Positions 1-9,235 of a stretch of DNA of 64,000 bases are shown here, piece by piece. A program made the translations under genes and the position numbers. This DNA comes from Carboxylicivirga longa (GTDB taxonomy: Bacteria; Bacteroidota; Bacteroidia; Bacteroidales; Marinilabiliaceae): contig NZ_JBNGOZ010000002.1 of NCBI RefSeq assembly GCF_050589825.1, forward strand, positions 310,001 to 374,000. The letters run 5' to 3'. The first letter of the stretch is position 1. Each line of letters opens with the position of its first letter. The notes below the pieces were generated by a model. That model was given only the letters and a program-made list of their open reading frames with translations. It was not told the DNA's origin and made no database searches.

Positions 1-326
1 CCAATTTGCCCCCGTGCACGTTTCAGATCCTCGCGTAGTTTCTCAGGTGATAAGCGGAATATTTGATGATGTCTGTATCCATGTACTCCAATCTCATGAC
101 CTAAAGAATCTATCCTCCTTATCAATTCCGGGTAATTCTTAGCAATTTCTCCTAATATGAAGAAGGTTCCTGTGACGCTATTCTTCTCACAAATATCCAA
201 TATAACCTCTACATTATCTACAACCCTGGAAGTGGGTTCCATTTTTACTTTGAAATTATCATACATGGAAATATTAATGCCATCCTCGACATCTATAGTC
301 AATGCAGATAAGTGAGAATTTCTCAT
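1..326 (-). CDS. Polysaccharide deacetylase, NodB-type (N-terminal part, cut by window edge)
   Basis: Only the first 108 residues are in the window; the gene runs off the left edge. The ATG lies at 326-324. A TIDVED motif at residues 10-15 supplies the metal-binding and catalytic Asp expected in the NodB homology domain, and HEIGVHGYRHH at 77-87 supplies the His-x-x-x-His metal site. The TIDVED form is typical of the deacetylase subgroup found in exopolysaccharide loci. Members remove N-acetyl groups from, or otherwise trim, nascent polysaccharide at the cell envelope. It starts 7 bases after the stop of the ATP-grasp gene and is probably co-transcribed with it. No signal peptide is seen. The family is clear; the substrate is unknown. 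Confidence 0.85.
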   Translation of the reverse strand, partial: MRNSHLSALTIDVEDGINISMYDNFKVKMEPTSRVVDNVEVILDICEKNSVTGTFFILGEIAKNYPELIRRIDSLGHEIGVHGYRHHQIFRLSPEKLREDLKRARGQI

Positions 327-333
327 AATTTAT

Positions 334-1515
334 TTACTTAAGAAACTTCGCCTTAAAATTTTTAAAACTCAAATATTTTTTAATCATATGTAAAAAGAAT
401 CCCAGGCCGGTAAAAGGATCATCCCAGCTAAACAATTGATCAACTGAGTTTTTACCATACAACCTTAAAAGTGAAGGCTGCATATTATGTTTCATTTCCC
501 AGGTCGAGAACAAAAACCATAGTATCTCAAGAAATACATTACGACACAAGACATCTTTTCGATAATCGCGAATCAAAGGAACCTCTTCTTTAAGTGCCAG
601 ATTTAAGTGCAAATCAGCAAAATCAATTCCGGCCACAAATCCTATTTTAATACCTGCCGTAACACGAGGATTAATTTCGAGAATTTTTGGAGTATTATCT
701 CGTGGATCAAAAATGTAATCAACGTCTGCAGGTCCCTGCCATTTCAATCCCTCCAAAAGTTGTTTGGTGATCTCATGAATTTCGGTATGCTCAACTGTTA
801 CATTTGCCGTACTGGTTCCACCGGTCACCGGGAAAAACCTCGGTTTGAGAATAACCAAACAAGCCCTCAGCATGTGCCTTTCGTCAAGAAAGGCTTCGGC
901 CTGATACTGAACTCCACCCTCTTGTGGTATATATTCCTGCACAAGCAAAGATCCAAACTCCTGCTTAAGAGAGGAATACTCCTGTGTTAAAGTATGAATG
1001 TTATTATACCTTTTCACGCCAACAGCACCAACACCCCGGAGAGGTTTGATAATCACAGGGAATCCGATAAGACTTTCAAGTTTGCCAAGGATAGATTCAT
1101 CCAATTCAAATGTTTTAGGACATGGCAGGTGATTCGCCATGCAATATTTCATTAGCTTCAGCTTATCTGCTCCTTGTAAAAACGTCTCATATTCAGGTGA
1201 AGTTATATGAGTGAACTTCTCAATCCTGCTCTTGTTTTTAGATAAGATATCGGATGATATATCCCCAACACTTATTGTAACATCAACCGTATTATTTTCT
1301 AAATACTCAAATAATTTCTGTTCAAACTCATCTCTTTGGTTGACATAATTCGGCCACAGAAGTTTTCGATTAGGATATCTTGAAAAATAACATTCATTAA
1401 GCCTTGTATTGCACACTACAGTTATATGGTGTCCTGCCTTTGCATACGACTTCAAAAAAGGAAGAGCTTGTCTTCCTGCATCAAGAATTAGGATATTTAG
1501 ATGAGGCTTACGCAT
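334..1515 (-). CDS. ATP-grasp ligase (carboxylate-amine ligase type)
   Basis: A 393-residue soluble protein. An N-terminal Rossmann-like part (about 1-110, starting LNILILDAGRQ) is followed by an ATP-grasp fold: the phosphate-binding loop PVIIKPLRGVGAVGVK at about 153-168 and the Mg-binding ILEINPRVTAG at about 278-288. ATP-grasp enzymes join a carboxylate, through an acyl phosphate, to an amine or thiol. Inside an EPS locus this suggests attaching an amino acid or amide to a sugar acid, but that is inference. It overlaps the upstream glycosyltransferase by 8 bases and is followed within 7 bases by a deacetylase gene, so the three are probably translated together. The substrate cannot be read from the sequence. 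Confidence 0.85.
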   Translation of the reverse strand: MRKPHLNILILDAGRQALPFLKSYAKAGHHITVVCNTRLNECYFSRYPNRKLLWPNYVNQRDEFEQKLFEYLENNTVDVTISVGDISSDILSKNKSRIEKFTHITSPEYETFLQGADKLKLMKYCMANHLPCPKTFELDESILGKLESLIGFPVIIKPLRGVGAVGVKRYNNIHTLTQEYSSLKQEFGSLLVQEYIPQEGGVQYQAEAFLDERHMLRACLVILKPRFFPVTGGTSTANVTVEHTEIHEITKQLLEGLKWQGPADVDYIFDPRDNTPKILEINPRVTAGIKIGFVAGIDFADLHLNLALKEEVPLIRDYRKDVLCRNVFLEILWFLFSTWEMKHNMQPSLLRLYGKNSVDQLFSWDDPFTGLGFFLHMIKKYLSFKNFKAKFLK

Positions 1516-2719
1516 TCAAATGCTTCATTATTATATCGTAACTATGCTTAACTGTATATCTTTCCAATAGTAACTGCCTTCCCTTCTCTCCCATCTGCTC
1601 TCTTTCGTCACTATTCTCTGAAAAGAATTTGATTTCTTTAATAAAATCAGCCATTTCACCATGAATTACCGAACGACCACAACCATAATCTGTTACAATC
1701 TCACCAATGTCAGTTTCTTTATTTACAGCGCAAAGAACAGGTTTTGCATACTCTAAATAGCTTAATAAGCGCGAAGGAAATTGTGGTGAGGTATAACGAT
1801 AAAGAAAAATAAGCCCCACATCACTGGTTTGTAATATTTGCTCGTAATCCTCTCTTGGCAGCCAACTGTAAAGAAGTGCATTTTTCAATTGCAATTTATT
1901 CAACTCATTTTCCAAATAATTATACTGCGTTCCTGATCCACCGATAACAAAATAAGCTTTGGGGTAATCAAGCAGCTTTTTTAGGGTGTCAACTATAAAA
2001 TGTAGTCCGTGTCCAATACCCAGATTCCCACTAAACAAAAACACACAAGCATCGGATGGAATGTTATACTTTTGCCTTATATCATTATTAGCGATCACTA
2101 CATGCTTTTCTTTGGGTCTAATTGAATTGGGACATACCTCAACTTTTGACGGTTCTATGTAACCATTATTGGATATTACATACTTTGCTCCCTTAGGTGA
2201 CATACAACCAATAAAGTCAGCCTCTTTATAGATACGTTTTTCATGTGATCTAAAGAAAAACCAAGGCAAACTATATTTCCTAAAAACTTTTAGATCGACG
2301 GAACCCTGTGGCCAAATATCCTTAAGTAGCAAATAAAATGGTGAGTTGTACTTTTTCTTCAAACTTTTGTATAAATATGATAATGTAATTGGTGGTGTGG
2401 GACCAATAATCAGATCAAAATTATACTGTGAATAATGCTTATTAATTGCTTTCTTCATCTTCGTACCCAGCACAATCAAAGATCTAATCTTTCTTAAATA
2501 CGATGCCTTTCGAATTTGACCGGAAGCTACTCGAACGACCTTCATACCCCTTTCCTTCGATAAATCAGAACCCATTTTCAGATCCGCATCTTTTGTTCCA
2601 ACAACAAAAACATCATGTCCTTGGGCTACAAATTCCTCCATAAGGTCGGTGTACAAATTAGCCTGCCCCCTTTTGGGCCAGGCAATGGAGATAAACAGTA
2701 TTTTCTTTTGAATCACCAT
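1508..2719 (-). CDS. Glycosyltransferase family 4, WbuB-like
   Basis: A 403-residue GT-B glycosyltransferase. The N-terminal acceptor domain begins with KILFISIAWPKRGQANLYTD and carries the LLLKDIWPQGSVD and FIGCMSPKGAKYV stretches seen in WbuB-type transferases; the C-terminal donor-binding domain starts at about 205 (VFLFSGNLGIGHG). WbuB relatives transfer amino-deoxy sugars such as N-acetylfucosamine onto lipid-linked O-unit precursors at the cytoplasmic face. That fits a locus with FdtA/FdtB-type genes, but the donor here is inference. The ATG is at 2719 and the end overlaps the ATP-grasp gene by 8 bases. The upstream gap of about 65 bases to the next glycosyltransferase shows no terminator. 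Confidence 0.85.
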   Translation of the reverse strand: MVIQKKILFISIAWPKRGQANLYTDLMEEFVAQGHDVFVVGTKDADLKMGSDLSKERGMKVVRVASGQIRKASYLRKIRSLIVLGTKMKKAINKHYSQYNFDLIIGPTPPITLSYLYKSLKKKYNSPFYLLLKDIWPQGSVDLKVFRKYSLPWFFFRSHEKRIYKEADFIGCMSPKGAKYVISNNGYIEPSKVEVCPNSIRPKEKHVVIANNDIRQKYNIPSDACVFLFSGNLGIGHGLHFIVDTLKKLLDYPKAYFVIGGSGTQYNYLENELNKLQLKNALLYSWLPREDYEQILQTSDVGLIFLYRYTSPQFPSRLLSYLEYAKPVLCAVNKETDIGEIVTDYGCGRSVIHGEMADFIKEIKFFSENSDEREQMGEKGRQLLLERYTVKHSYDIIMKHLNA

Positions 2720-2784
2720 TAAAATAACAGCTCCGTACCATTTCGTAATGAATCTCTCAAAATCAGATAATATACTTCTTGGCT

Positions 2785-3930
2785 TTAAACTGGACTTAAA
2801 ATTTTCATAAGGGTTTGTGCAGCTTCTTTAACCCGCTTCTCATAAGGATCATACAACATATCACCCATATTCCTTTCTGGATAATCCTTCAATATTTCCA
2901 CCAATTGATCTACGTTATGCGGATCAAAGTAACCGTGATCATCTCCCAACTGCTCAATATTCACACCTAAGCTGGAAGCAATAACAGGCACCTGCAACGA
3001 CCTTGCATCTTCAATAACTGTGCTCCACCCTTCGAATAAACTCGGCTGAATAACAGCTTGTGAGTGTCTCATTAATTGTAACTGATCGTTTCGAGATATA
3101 ATTCCAAGAAGGCTGATTTGATCATTAAGTTTATTCTCATCAATTATAGCATGCAACTCACCCATATACGGGGAAACTGATGCATCAGGCATCTTACCGG
3201 TCATTGCCAGGTGAATACGAATACCCATTTTTTTCATTTTAGCCAATGCCAAAAGAACAACTTTATGGTTCTTATGTCGATGAAACTGATTCGAGATGAT
3301 ATAGTACTTATCTGGAAGGTCATACTTGGCTCGTAATTCCTTCATATTCACATCTTCAACTTTATCAATAATTGAAACGAAATGATAAATGTGAACATTG
3401 ATACCATCACGAACCTTAAAAAAATGCTTAAGATCTTTGTGTGCATCATGACTGGATAAAACCAGATTATCCGTATTTTTAAGGGCATTATTAACCCGTT
3501 GATGCCTTCCAATAAGGTTTTTCTTAGTAAAAAATTCGGGATAGTGTTTATTTTGGAAATCTGCGCTCCATGAAACGAGTTTCACCTTTGTTTTCGTCCG
3601 TACTGGATAATCCTGCAACGGATATATTACATCTAATTCATACTTCTTTAATAGTGGACTTACAAAAAGATTTTTCCTCAATAGCCACGATTTAACATTT
3701 CCCTTTACAAGAGAAGGATAATCGTATTCGACCTTTTTCAGATATGGGTATTCATCAAATTCGTTTAAAAACTTAACCAACTCTGGCTTATAAAAAAGTG
3801 TAATAGCAGGTTTTTCCTCATCATCAAGAAAATTTAAAGTCTTCACAATATTGATGATATATATAATGCCTCCCATCCAGGATGGCTGGAAGTTAAATAG
3901 TATACCTAGCTTCAATCGTTCTCTATGCAT
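2785..3930 (-). CDS. Glycosyltransferase family 4
   Basis: A 381-residue GT-B enzyme without signal peptide. The N-terminal region (LGILFNFQPSWMGGIIYIIN) is typical of retaining GT4 enzymes. The donor-binding C-terminal domain carries the EX7E-type region FEGWSTVIEDARSLQVPVIA around 300-319, whose two glutamates match the GT4 signature. It should add one sugar to the EPS-1 repeat unit on its undecaprenyl carrier. It sits 24 bases downstream of the epimerase gene and upstream of the WbuB-like gene. Donor and acceptor cannot be predicted. Confidence 0.85.
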   Translation of the reverse strand: MHRERLKLGILFNFQPSWMGGIIYIINIVKTLNFLDDEEKPAITLFYKPELVKFLNEFDEYPYLKKVEYDYPSLVKGNVKSWLLRKNLFVSPLLKKYELDVIYPLQDYPVRTKTKVKLVSWSADFQNKHYPEFFTKKNLIGRHQRVNNALKNTDNLVLSSHDAHKDLKHFFKVRDGINVHIYHFVSIIDKVEDVNMKELRAKYDLPDKYYIISNQFHRHKNHKVVLLALAKMKKMGIRIHLAMTGKMPDASVSPYMGELHAIIDENKLNDQISLLGIISRNDQLQLMRHSQAVIQPSLFEGWSTVIEDARSLQVPVIASSLGVNIEQLGDDHGYFDPHNVDQLVEILKDYPERNMGDMLYDPYEKRVKEAAQTLMKILSPV

Positions 3931-3954
3931 AATTTTAAGTGTTAGTTTCTGTCT

Positions 3955-4869
3955 CTATTTCCAGTTATCAATAAGGTTTTTGATTCCTTCATCGATCCCC
4001 CAAACTGGTTCCCATCCAATTTTCTTTAACTTGGTAACGTCTGCCAATAAATGCTGACGTTCTACTTTTCGAACCCTTGCCTGATCAACATTTATCTGTA
4101 CCTTTTCATTTAATTGACGCGCAAATGCCTCCACTATCTCAACAACCGAATACTCTATTCCTCTCCCAAGGTTAAAAACGTCGAAACCAATGTCCTTTTG
4201 AGCCAGCAATGTTTTTACAGCGTTGGCCATATCGTGGGTATGAATAAAGTCACGTTTTGGTGTAAGATTACCCAGATTTATGGTGCGCAAGCCTTCCCTT
4301 AGCTGCTTTTCAACCTCAGGTATCAGGTGTGGATTTGTTTCGTTGGGACCAAAGGCGTTAAAAAAACGGCATACGATTGTATCTATCCCCGTGTCCAAAT
4401 AAAACCCCGAACATAAATGTTCGCCGGTAAGTTTGCTCAAACCGTATATGTCAAGCGGATGTTGCTCGTGTTTTTCACTTACCGCCTCATCATAGATAGG
4501 ATACACTGCGGCTGTTGAGGCAAAAAATAGTTTTTTCAGTCCCTTCACTTGTTTGATGGCATCCAAAATGTTCATGGTGCCCCTGATATTGGTATCTGCT
4601 GCCTCGTAAGGATGCTGGTTACAATATGGTATAAAGTGAATGGCTGCCAAATGAACAACTATATCCGGCTGAATTTCCAGTATCGCCTTTTCAACAGCTT
4701 TCTTGTCCCGAATATCAGTCAAATAAAAATGGTCATCGTTTACATCAATAAAATCACGGCTACCAAACGAAAGGTTGTCAAGTACAAATACATCGTATCC
4801 TTCCTTTTGAAGCAAGGGGACTACTGCTGATCCGATAAAACCGGCTCCTCCTGTGACTAAAGTTTTCAT
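3955..4869 (-). CDS. NAD-dependent nucleotide-sugar epimerase/dehydratase (extended SDR)
   Basis: A 304-residue extended short-chain dehydrogenase. The NAD-binding TGGAGFIG is at residues 7-14, the catalytic pair is the Ser/Thr region FFASTAAVYP (about 115-124) with YGLSK (about 142-146), and the late RDFIHTHDMANA region is typical of GalE-like UDP-glucose 4-epimerases and close relatives. It probably interconverts or modifies a nucleotide sugar for EPS-1 in the cytoplasm. The length is slightly below the 330-340 of GalE, as in many GalE-like enzymes of O-antigen loci. It lies 33 bases after the upstream glycosyltransferase gene in the same operon. A 4,6-dehydratase role is less likely but not excluded. 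Confidence 0.85.
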   Translation of the reverse strand: MKTLVTGGAGFIGSAVVPLLQKEGYDVFVLDNLSFGSRDFIDVNDDHFYLTDIRDKKAVEKAILEIQPDIVVHLAAIHFIPYCNQHPYEAADTNIRGTMNILDAIKQVKGLKKLFFASTAAVYPIYDEAVSEKHEQHPLDIYGLSKLTGEHLCSGFYLDTGIDTIVCRFFNAFGPNETNPHLIPEVEKQLREGLRTINLGNLTPKRDFIHTHDMANAVKTLLAQKDIGFDVFNLGRGIEYSVVEIVEAFARQLNEKVQINVDQARVRKVERQHLLADVTKLKKIGWEPVWGIDEGIKNLIDNWK

Positions 4870-4902
4870 AATGTGGGATTTATATTAGTGATTCAACAAT
4901 AA

Positions 4903-5997
4903 TTAATTCGGAAGAATAAAATTCAGGGTTTCCGCCCCAATCTTATCAATGCTAAAATTTACTATGTCAATACGCCCTTTTTTTCCAAAAGCCCTTCTCA
5001 TTTCCTCATTTTCCATGAGTGCCCTTAATTTCTCCTCGAACTCTCTATAATTGAAAAGAGGAATCAAGAAGCCATTTTCACCATCATTAATCATTTCCGA
5101 CGGTCCGGCAATACAATCGAATGCTATTACCGGAAGACCGGCAGACTGTGCTTCCCCAATCACATTGGGAAATCCTTCGGAGCTTGACGTAAAGGCAAAA
5201 ATCTTACTGCTTAAATAATAAGCCTCCACATCAGACTGCTTACCTGCTAGGGTAATCCTATCCTGAGCGTTGCTTCTCGCTATGATTCTTTTTAAATTTT
5301 CAGAATTTTTTTGTTTTTGGTGATCGTACCCTACAATAACCAACTTCCAATGGGGATTGGCAATATTAATAAACATCTCTATCAGCTTGTCGTGATGTTT
5401 TGTCTTTATTAAACGGCCAACCATCAGTACAATGTTTTGGCGGCCAACATCCCCACGTTTTTCTATTTTTCTGATTGGGTTGCCGATAACACGAATATTA
5501 TTATGATTAAATTGAGTATGGTAAATCTGTTTTGCTTTTTCGGTTTGAGCAATTACACCTGTAGCCAAAGGATAAAGCCACTTGCGCAACTTATCGTGTA
5601 GTTTTCCAAAGGACTTATTGGGCTGGCATCTGTCCGAAATAAAAAGAGGAGTTCTTTTTCCCAACAGAGCAATCAACACTAGGCTATTCCAATATTCCCC
5701 AAAACTGAGGGTGGCATCGGGGTTAATATCCACAACTACCTTACGAATATAAAGGACAGTTTGAAGGGTGGAGTAGAGCCGTTTATTATTATTGAACTTG
5801 AACTTAGGCTTGTGAATAATCACATTGTTAGGTAGATCGTAAAAAATCTGGCGACTAATGCCGTACAGTACTAAGTGAGTTTCGATGTTTTCCTGCGAGG
5901 AAAAATAAGATGCCAGTTCCGCCATTACCCTTTCCATCCCCCCTGCTTGCATAGAATGAATCACTAAGCATACTTTTTTTTTTCGCTTCAAAACCAT
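4903..5997 (-). CDS. Glycosyltransferase family 4, PglH/PglJ-like; A10 tract near its start
   Basis: A 364-residue GT-B enzyme. The N-terminal VIHSMQAGGMERVMAELASY is the glycine-rich acceptor-side motif of GT4 enzymes related to GalNAc transferases, and SSSEGFPNVIGEAQSAGLPV at about 272-291 gives the EX7E signature. It should extend the EPS-1 lipid-linked unit. Codons 5-8 contain ten consecutive A bases (5974-5983 on the complementary strand), so a one-base slip there would abolish the frame just after the start codon. The start is an ATG at 5997, 9 bases after the RimK-like gene. A frame switch is possible but unproven. Confidence 0.85.
   Translation of the reverse strand: MVLKRKKKVCLVIHSMQAGGMERVMAELASYFSSQENIETHLVLYGISRQIFYDLPNNVIIHKPKFKFNNNKRLYSTLQTVLYIRKVVVDINPDATLSFGEYWNSLVLIALLGKRTPLFISDRCQPNKSFGKLHDKLRKWLYPLATGVIAQTEKAKQIYHTQFNHNNIRVIGNPIRKIEKRGDVGRQNIVLMVGRLIKTKHHDKLIEMFINIANPHWKLVIVGYDHQKQKNSENLKRIIARSNAQDRITLAGKQSDVEAYYLSSKIFAFTSSSEGFPNVIGEAQSAGLPVIAFDCIAGPSEMINDGENGFLIPLFNYREFEEKLRALMENEEMRRAFGKKGRIDIVNFSIDKIGAETLNFILPN
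5974..5983 (-). repeat. A10 homopolymer at codons 5-8 of a glycosyltransferase gene
   Basis: Ten T on the + strand, so ten A in the coding strand, encode part of an Arg-Lys-Lys-Lys run directly after the start of the GT4 gene at 4903-5997. The gene is in frame as sequenced. Such tracts can slip during replication or transcription. As a caution, nifJ in this window also carries A9, so A tracts alone are weak evidence. Confidence 0.5.
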
Positions 5998-6006
5998 TAT
6001 AAAATT

Positions 6007-7032
6007 TTATACCTCCCTATTCTTTATGCTGTCTATCAAATCATTCACCATCCAGCCATAGGGATTGAAGGACCCGGAATGCCAGTTCATATCTCTATCC
6101 CAGTATCCTACGCAATCATCATAACCATGCATAGCAAACCCGTAGCTTATTTCTACAATAAGCGGTTTTCCATCATCAAACACAAAATCATAAGCCATAC
6201 ACTGATCGTTTAGCCTTTCTGATACCTGAAAGGCAGTTTCAATTGTATCTTCATCAAAGTATTTTTTATCATATAGAATCGTTCCGCTACCGGAAGCTCT
6301 AAAATCATTTTCGCGCACCATTCGTTTAATAGCAAACGCTCTTCCGTTAACCACACAAACCCTTATATCAGAATCATTGCCCGGAATAAAATCCTGAAAA
6401 TAAACATAGCCCTTCTCATTGCCAGTCACCCGGGCATATTCCGTAGTATACCCTAGCCTTAGAATTCCTTTTGTCACATTCCACGTTGATGTTTTTCCCT
6501 TGCGGTATTTTCTCAATCGCTCCTTTAGGTTTGCCCAGGCGTCGTATTGCTGAAAACCTCTGCCAAAGGCTTTGCGTATTAACCGCTCAGCCTGCTTGTG
6601 GCTTTTGACCAGTTTTACATTGTCCGAGCCTGCACCGTTCCGCAACTTAAAAACTATGGGAAGCAGTGTACTCTCAGCCCATTTAAGAGCCTCTTTTTTG
6701 CTGTAAAAAACATAAGAAGGTGCGAGTGGGGCTCCAATACCTTCCAAAAGGTATTTCTGCGCCACCTTATCGTCAAAGTGCCACGCGGTATGAAAATCAG
6801 GAAACACAACCTTACCGGCATGCTGTACAGCGTGCAACAGTTGTTTGGCAAATTTACTCTCGCGAGCACCTTTGTGGTTAAAATGCCACATTAGCGCATT
6901 GCAGTCGGCCAGATGTTGCATAATATCACTGGCATAACAGTTCACGATTTTATAATCGATGTTATTTTTATCGCAATAAGGAATCCACCTGTCGCTAAAC
7001 GATCCTTTGGCGCTGTGTATGGCTATTCGCAT
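6007..7032 (-). CDS. ATP-grasp ligase, RimK-like
   Basis: A 341-residue soluble protein with a RimK-type ATP-grasp domain: PIVFKLRNGAGSDNV (about 125-139) is the nucleotide-binding loop, FQDFIPGNDSDIRV (about 212-225) is the characteristic D-x-R stretch, and FDDGKPLIVEISY (about 285-297) holds the acidic and late metal ligands. RimK relatives ligate amino acids to carboxylates. Lying directly after asnB and ahead of glycosyltransferases, it may attach an amino acid or other amine to a uronic acid of the polymer; this is inference. The N-terminal 95 residues resemble the pre-ATP-grasp domain. It starts at the ATG at 7032, about 67 bases after asnB, with a short TGAGATATTAGATATC-like stretch between them. 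Confidence 0.83.
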   Translation of the reverse strand: MRIAIHSAKGSFSDRWIPYCDKNNIDYKIVNCYASDIMQHLADCNALMWHFNHKGARESKFAKQLLHAVQHAGKVVFPDFHTAWHFDDKVAQKYLLEGIGAPLAPSYVFYSKKEALKWAESTLLPIVFKLRNGAGSDNVKLVKSHKQAERLIRKAFGRGFQQYDAWANLKERLRKYRKGKTSTWNVTKGILRLGYTTEYARVTGNEKGYVYFQDFIPGNDSDIRVCVVNGRAFAIKRMVRENDFRASGSGTILYDKKYFDEDTIETAFQVSERLNDQCMAYDFVFDDGKPLIVEISYGFAMHGYDDCVGYWDRDMNWHSGSFNPYGWMVNDLIDSIKNREV

Positions 7033-7099
7033 AAAATGAGATATTAGATATCAGACAAAAGATGGGAAGATCCTCTATCCTACTTGAGAGAAACTACGC

Positions 7100-9010
7100 T
7101 TACTTTCCATCCAGATACACGGAAGCCCAGGTTTCGAAGGCCATGGCTACCCACAAGGCATCGAGTTCGGAGGGCTTTATCGTTTTAATGTGTTCCACCC
7201 AATGCTGTACTTTTTTACCATTAAAAATCCCCCTGCTTTTTATGCCAGGCACGATTTTATCGTTGAGATATTGCGAGAAATCGTCTTTCATGAAAAACTC
7301 ACGAAGGGGTATTCCAAAGCCCATTTTATCACGAAAAGCAAAGGGATGCCCAAACACCTCGGCTGTCATCTGCTTTAGCAGGTACTTTTGACTATTGCTA
7401 CCCATGCCATTATTTCGGCTCAGCAAAAATTTCTCGGGGATAGAAAAAGAACGGCTCACCACCTCATTATCGAGAAAGGGCACCCTGTTTTCAATGGAGT
7501 GTGCCATCGACATCTTATCCTGTCTTATCAGCAGGTCGGGCAAATAGGTTTGCATCTCATATTTCACTTGTCGGTCGAAGCGCGTACCGCGTAAAGAGGC
7601 ATAACTTTGTAATCGGTCGTGACTTGCTTTATTGGTAGTAAACCCGGGCAAAAGCTGCAGCGCCAGATGGGGCTGCATATAAGCCGTGGCCATAACGGCA
7701 CGATGAGCCTCCTTAAAATAGCTAAGCATCTGCGCCGGTTGCTTTATATTATTTTTTACTTGCCGCAACAGCCTGAGCCCGGCATAAGGGTATTTAATGC
7801 CGTGGAAGCGCTCGTAACCGCCAAACACTTCATCGGCTCCTTCGCCACTAAGGAGGACGGTTACATAGGCCTTAGCCCGTTGCGACAGCTGATAAATACC
7901 AATGGTATTGGGATGGTTCAGTGGCGCCTCCAGATGCCAGGTAGCCTTTTCGATGTGCTGCAGGTAATAATCGGAATTCAACAAAAATTTATGAGCCGTA
8001 ATGCCGAGGGTATCCCTTACGCGGTTAATATATTTTTCTTCGGAAAAACGGGCATCATTAAAAACAATGGATACCGACTCAAAATTACCGCTGCTGCTCT
8101 GATGGTTGGCCAGCCAGGTAACTAAGGAGGAGTCGATGCCCCCCGACAGCTGACAGCCCAGCTTTACATCGCTCATTAACTGACCATGTACACTTTTTTC
8201 AAGCCATCCTTTTAAGTCATGCTGCAATAGAGCCGCGCTATGCCCCTCTCTCCTGCAACGTTCGTAATTGTTTACATTAAAAAACGAGTGATGCTTGATT
8301 TCCTTTCCGGGTCGGTAACAAATATAACTGCCAGGCTGTAGGCTCCGAACCCCCTCAAACAGCGTATCATGCAGGGTATTCCTAAAAAGCATGTACTCGT
8401 CGAGTTTATCACTGTTTAACGCAAAAGAAAAGCCCTCGAGACATCCAAAACTCTTCAGCTCTGAAGAGAAGGCAAAGCGCCTGGATGAATTAATATAATA
8501 CATGGGCTTAATACCAAAGCGATCGCGTGCCAAATAAAAAGTCTGCTTATTCAAGTCAGCAATGGCTATGGCAAACATACCATTTAGCCTACCTAGAGTT
8601 TCTTCGAGGCCATATTTCAGGTAAAGAGCAAGAATCACTTCTGTATCGGTATTACTTTTAAAACGATAACCCCAATTTTCAAGCTCATTTTTAAAATCGA
8701 AGGCATTGTATATTTCCCCGTTAAAGGCAAGTAACACATTACTGTCAGGACTTAGCATGGGCTGATGTCCATTTTCGGAGAGATCGAGTATGCTCAGCCG
8801 GTTAAACCCCAGCATGCCATCGAAGCCATCTTCGAGAGGAGCCGGATTACGGCTATCCACCTCTACTGAACAGCCTCTTTGCAGGTTAAAAGCCCGCACC
8901 CCCGAATCATCCGGACCACGATGCCGCTGTACCTTCAGCATAGCAACAATCTGCGAAGTGTCGTTTATGCCAGCCTGATTGGTGTTAATATATCCGGTGA
9001 TTCCACACAT
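7100..9010 (-). CDS. asnB: Asparagine synthase (glutamine-hydrolysing), AsnB type
   Basis: A 636-residue intact class-II amidotransferase. The protein starts MCGITGYIN, so Cys2 is the N-terminal nucleophile after Met removal, and the glutaminase domain continues with RHRGPDDSG (about 30-38) and FNGEIYNA (about 96-103). The synthetase domain has the PP-loop SGGIDSS at 289-295 and LLSGEGADEVFGGYERFH at about 387. It makes asparagine or an amide by adenylating a carboxylate and using glutamine-derived ammonia. In polysaccharide loci such proteins are often linked to amidation of uronic acids. Base use looks clearly GC-richer than the flanking glycosyltransferase genes, and repeat tracts lie on both sides, hinting at a different origin. 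Confidence 0.92.
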   Translation of the reverse strand: MCGITGYINTNQAGINDTSQIVAMLKVQRHRGPDDSGVRAFNLQRGCSVEVDSRNPAPLEDGFDGMLGFNRLSILDLSENGHQPMLSPDSNVLLAFNGEIYNAFDFKNELENWGYRFKSNTDTEVILALYLKYGLEETLGRLNGMFAIAIADLNKQTFYLARDRFGIKPMYYINSSRRFAFSSELKSFGCLEGFSFALNSDKLDEYMLFRNTLHDTLFEGVRSLQPGSYICYRPGKEIKHHSFFNVNNYERCRREGHSAALLQHDLKGWLEKSVHGQLMSDVKLGCQLSGGIDSSLVTWLANHQSSSGNFESVSIVFNDARFSEEKYINRVRDTLGITAHKFLLNSDYYLQHIEKATWHLEAPLNHPNTIGIYQLSQRAKAYVTVLLSGEGADEVFGGYERFHGIKYPYAGLRLLRQVKNNIKQPAQMLSYFKEAHRAVMATAYMQPHLALQLLPGFTTNKASHDRLQSYASLRGTRFDRQVKYEMQTYLPDLLIRQDKMSMAHSIENRVPFLDNEVVSRSFSIPEKFLLSRNNGMGSNSQKYLLKQMTAEVFGHPFAFRDKMGFGIPLREFFMKDDFSQYLNDKIVPGIKSRGIFNGKKVQHWVEHIKTIKPSELDALWVAMAFETWASVYLDGK

Positions 9011-9016
9011 ATTTTA

Positions 9017-9235
9017 GTTGTGAGTGATGAGTTGTGAGTATAAAGCGTAAAGTGGAGAGGACTTTCAGTACCCTTCAATCTCTTGTCTAAATATCAAACC
9101 TAAAATTTGAAGTGATAAGCTTGAGTAATGAGCGTAAGGTATTTTCAATCTATCTAAATCTCCTTCAATCCTTTCAATCTCATGCCTAAAGTCTATTGTC
9201 TAATCGTCTAAAGTTTTCAAGTGTTGAGTGATGGC
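9017..9235. repeat. Degenerate TGAGTGATGAG / CTTCAATC repeat tract
   Basis: The spacer between asnB and the capA-like gene holds irregular tandem phrases: TGAGTGATGAG at 9021-9031, TTGAGTAATGAGCGT from 9121, GTTGAGTGATGG from about 9223, and several TTCAATCT / GTCTAA phrases at 9074-9213. The phrases TGAGTAATGAGCGT and AATCTCCTTCAATCC recur, inverted, at 10560-10600. Units vary in length and spacing, so this is not a CRISPR array. With the small open frame at 9236-9352 it fills the whole gap of about 325 bases between the two larger genes. Confidence 0.6.

Noticed and set aside
9017..9235. CRISPR-like array
   Set aside because: Units are irregular in length and spacing, there are no unique spacers of constant length and no cas genes.
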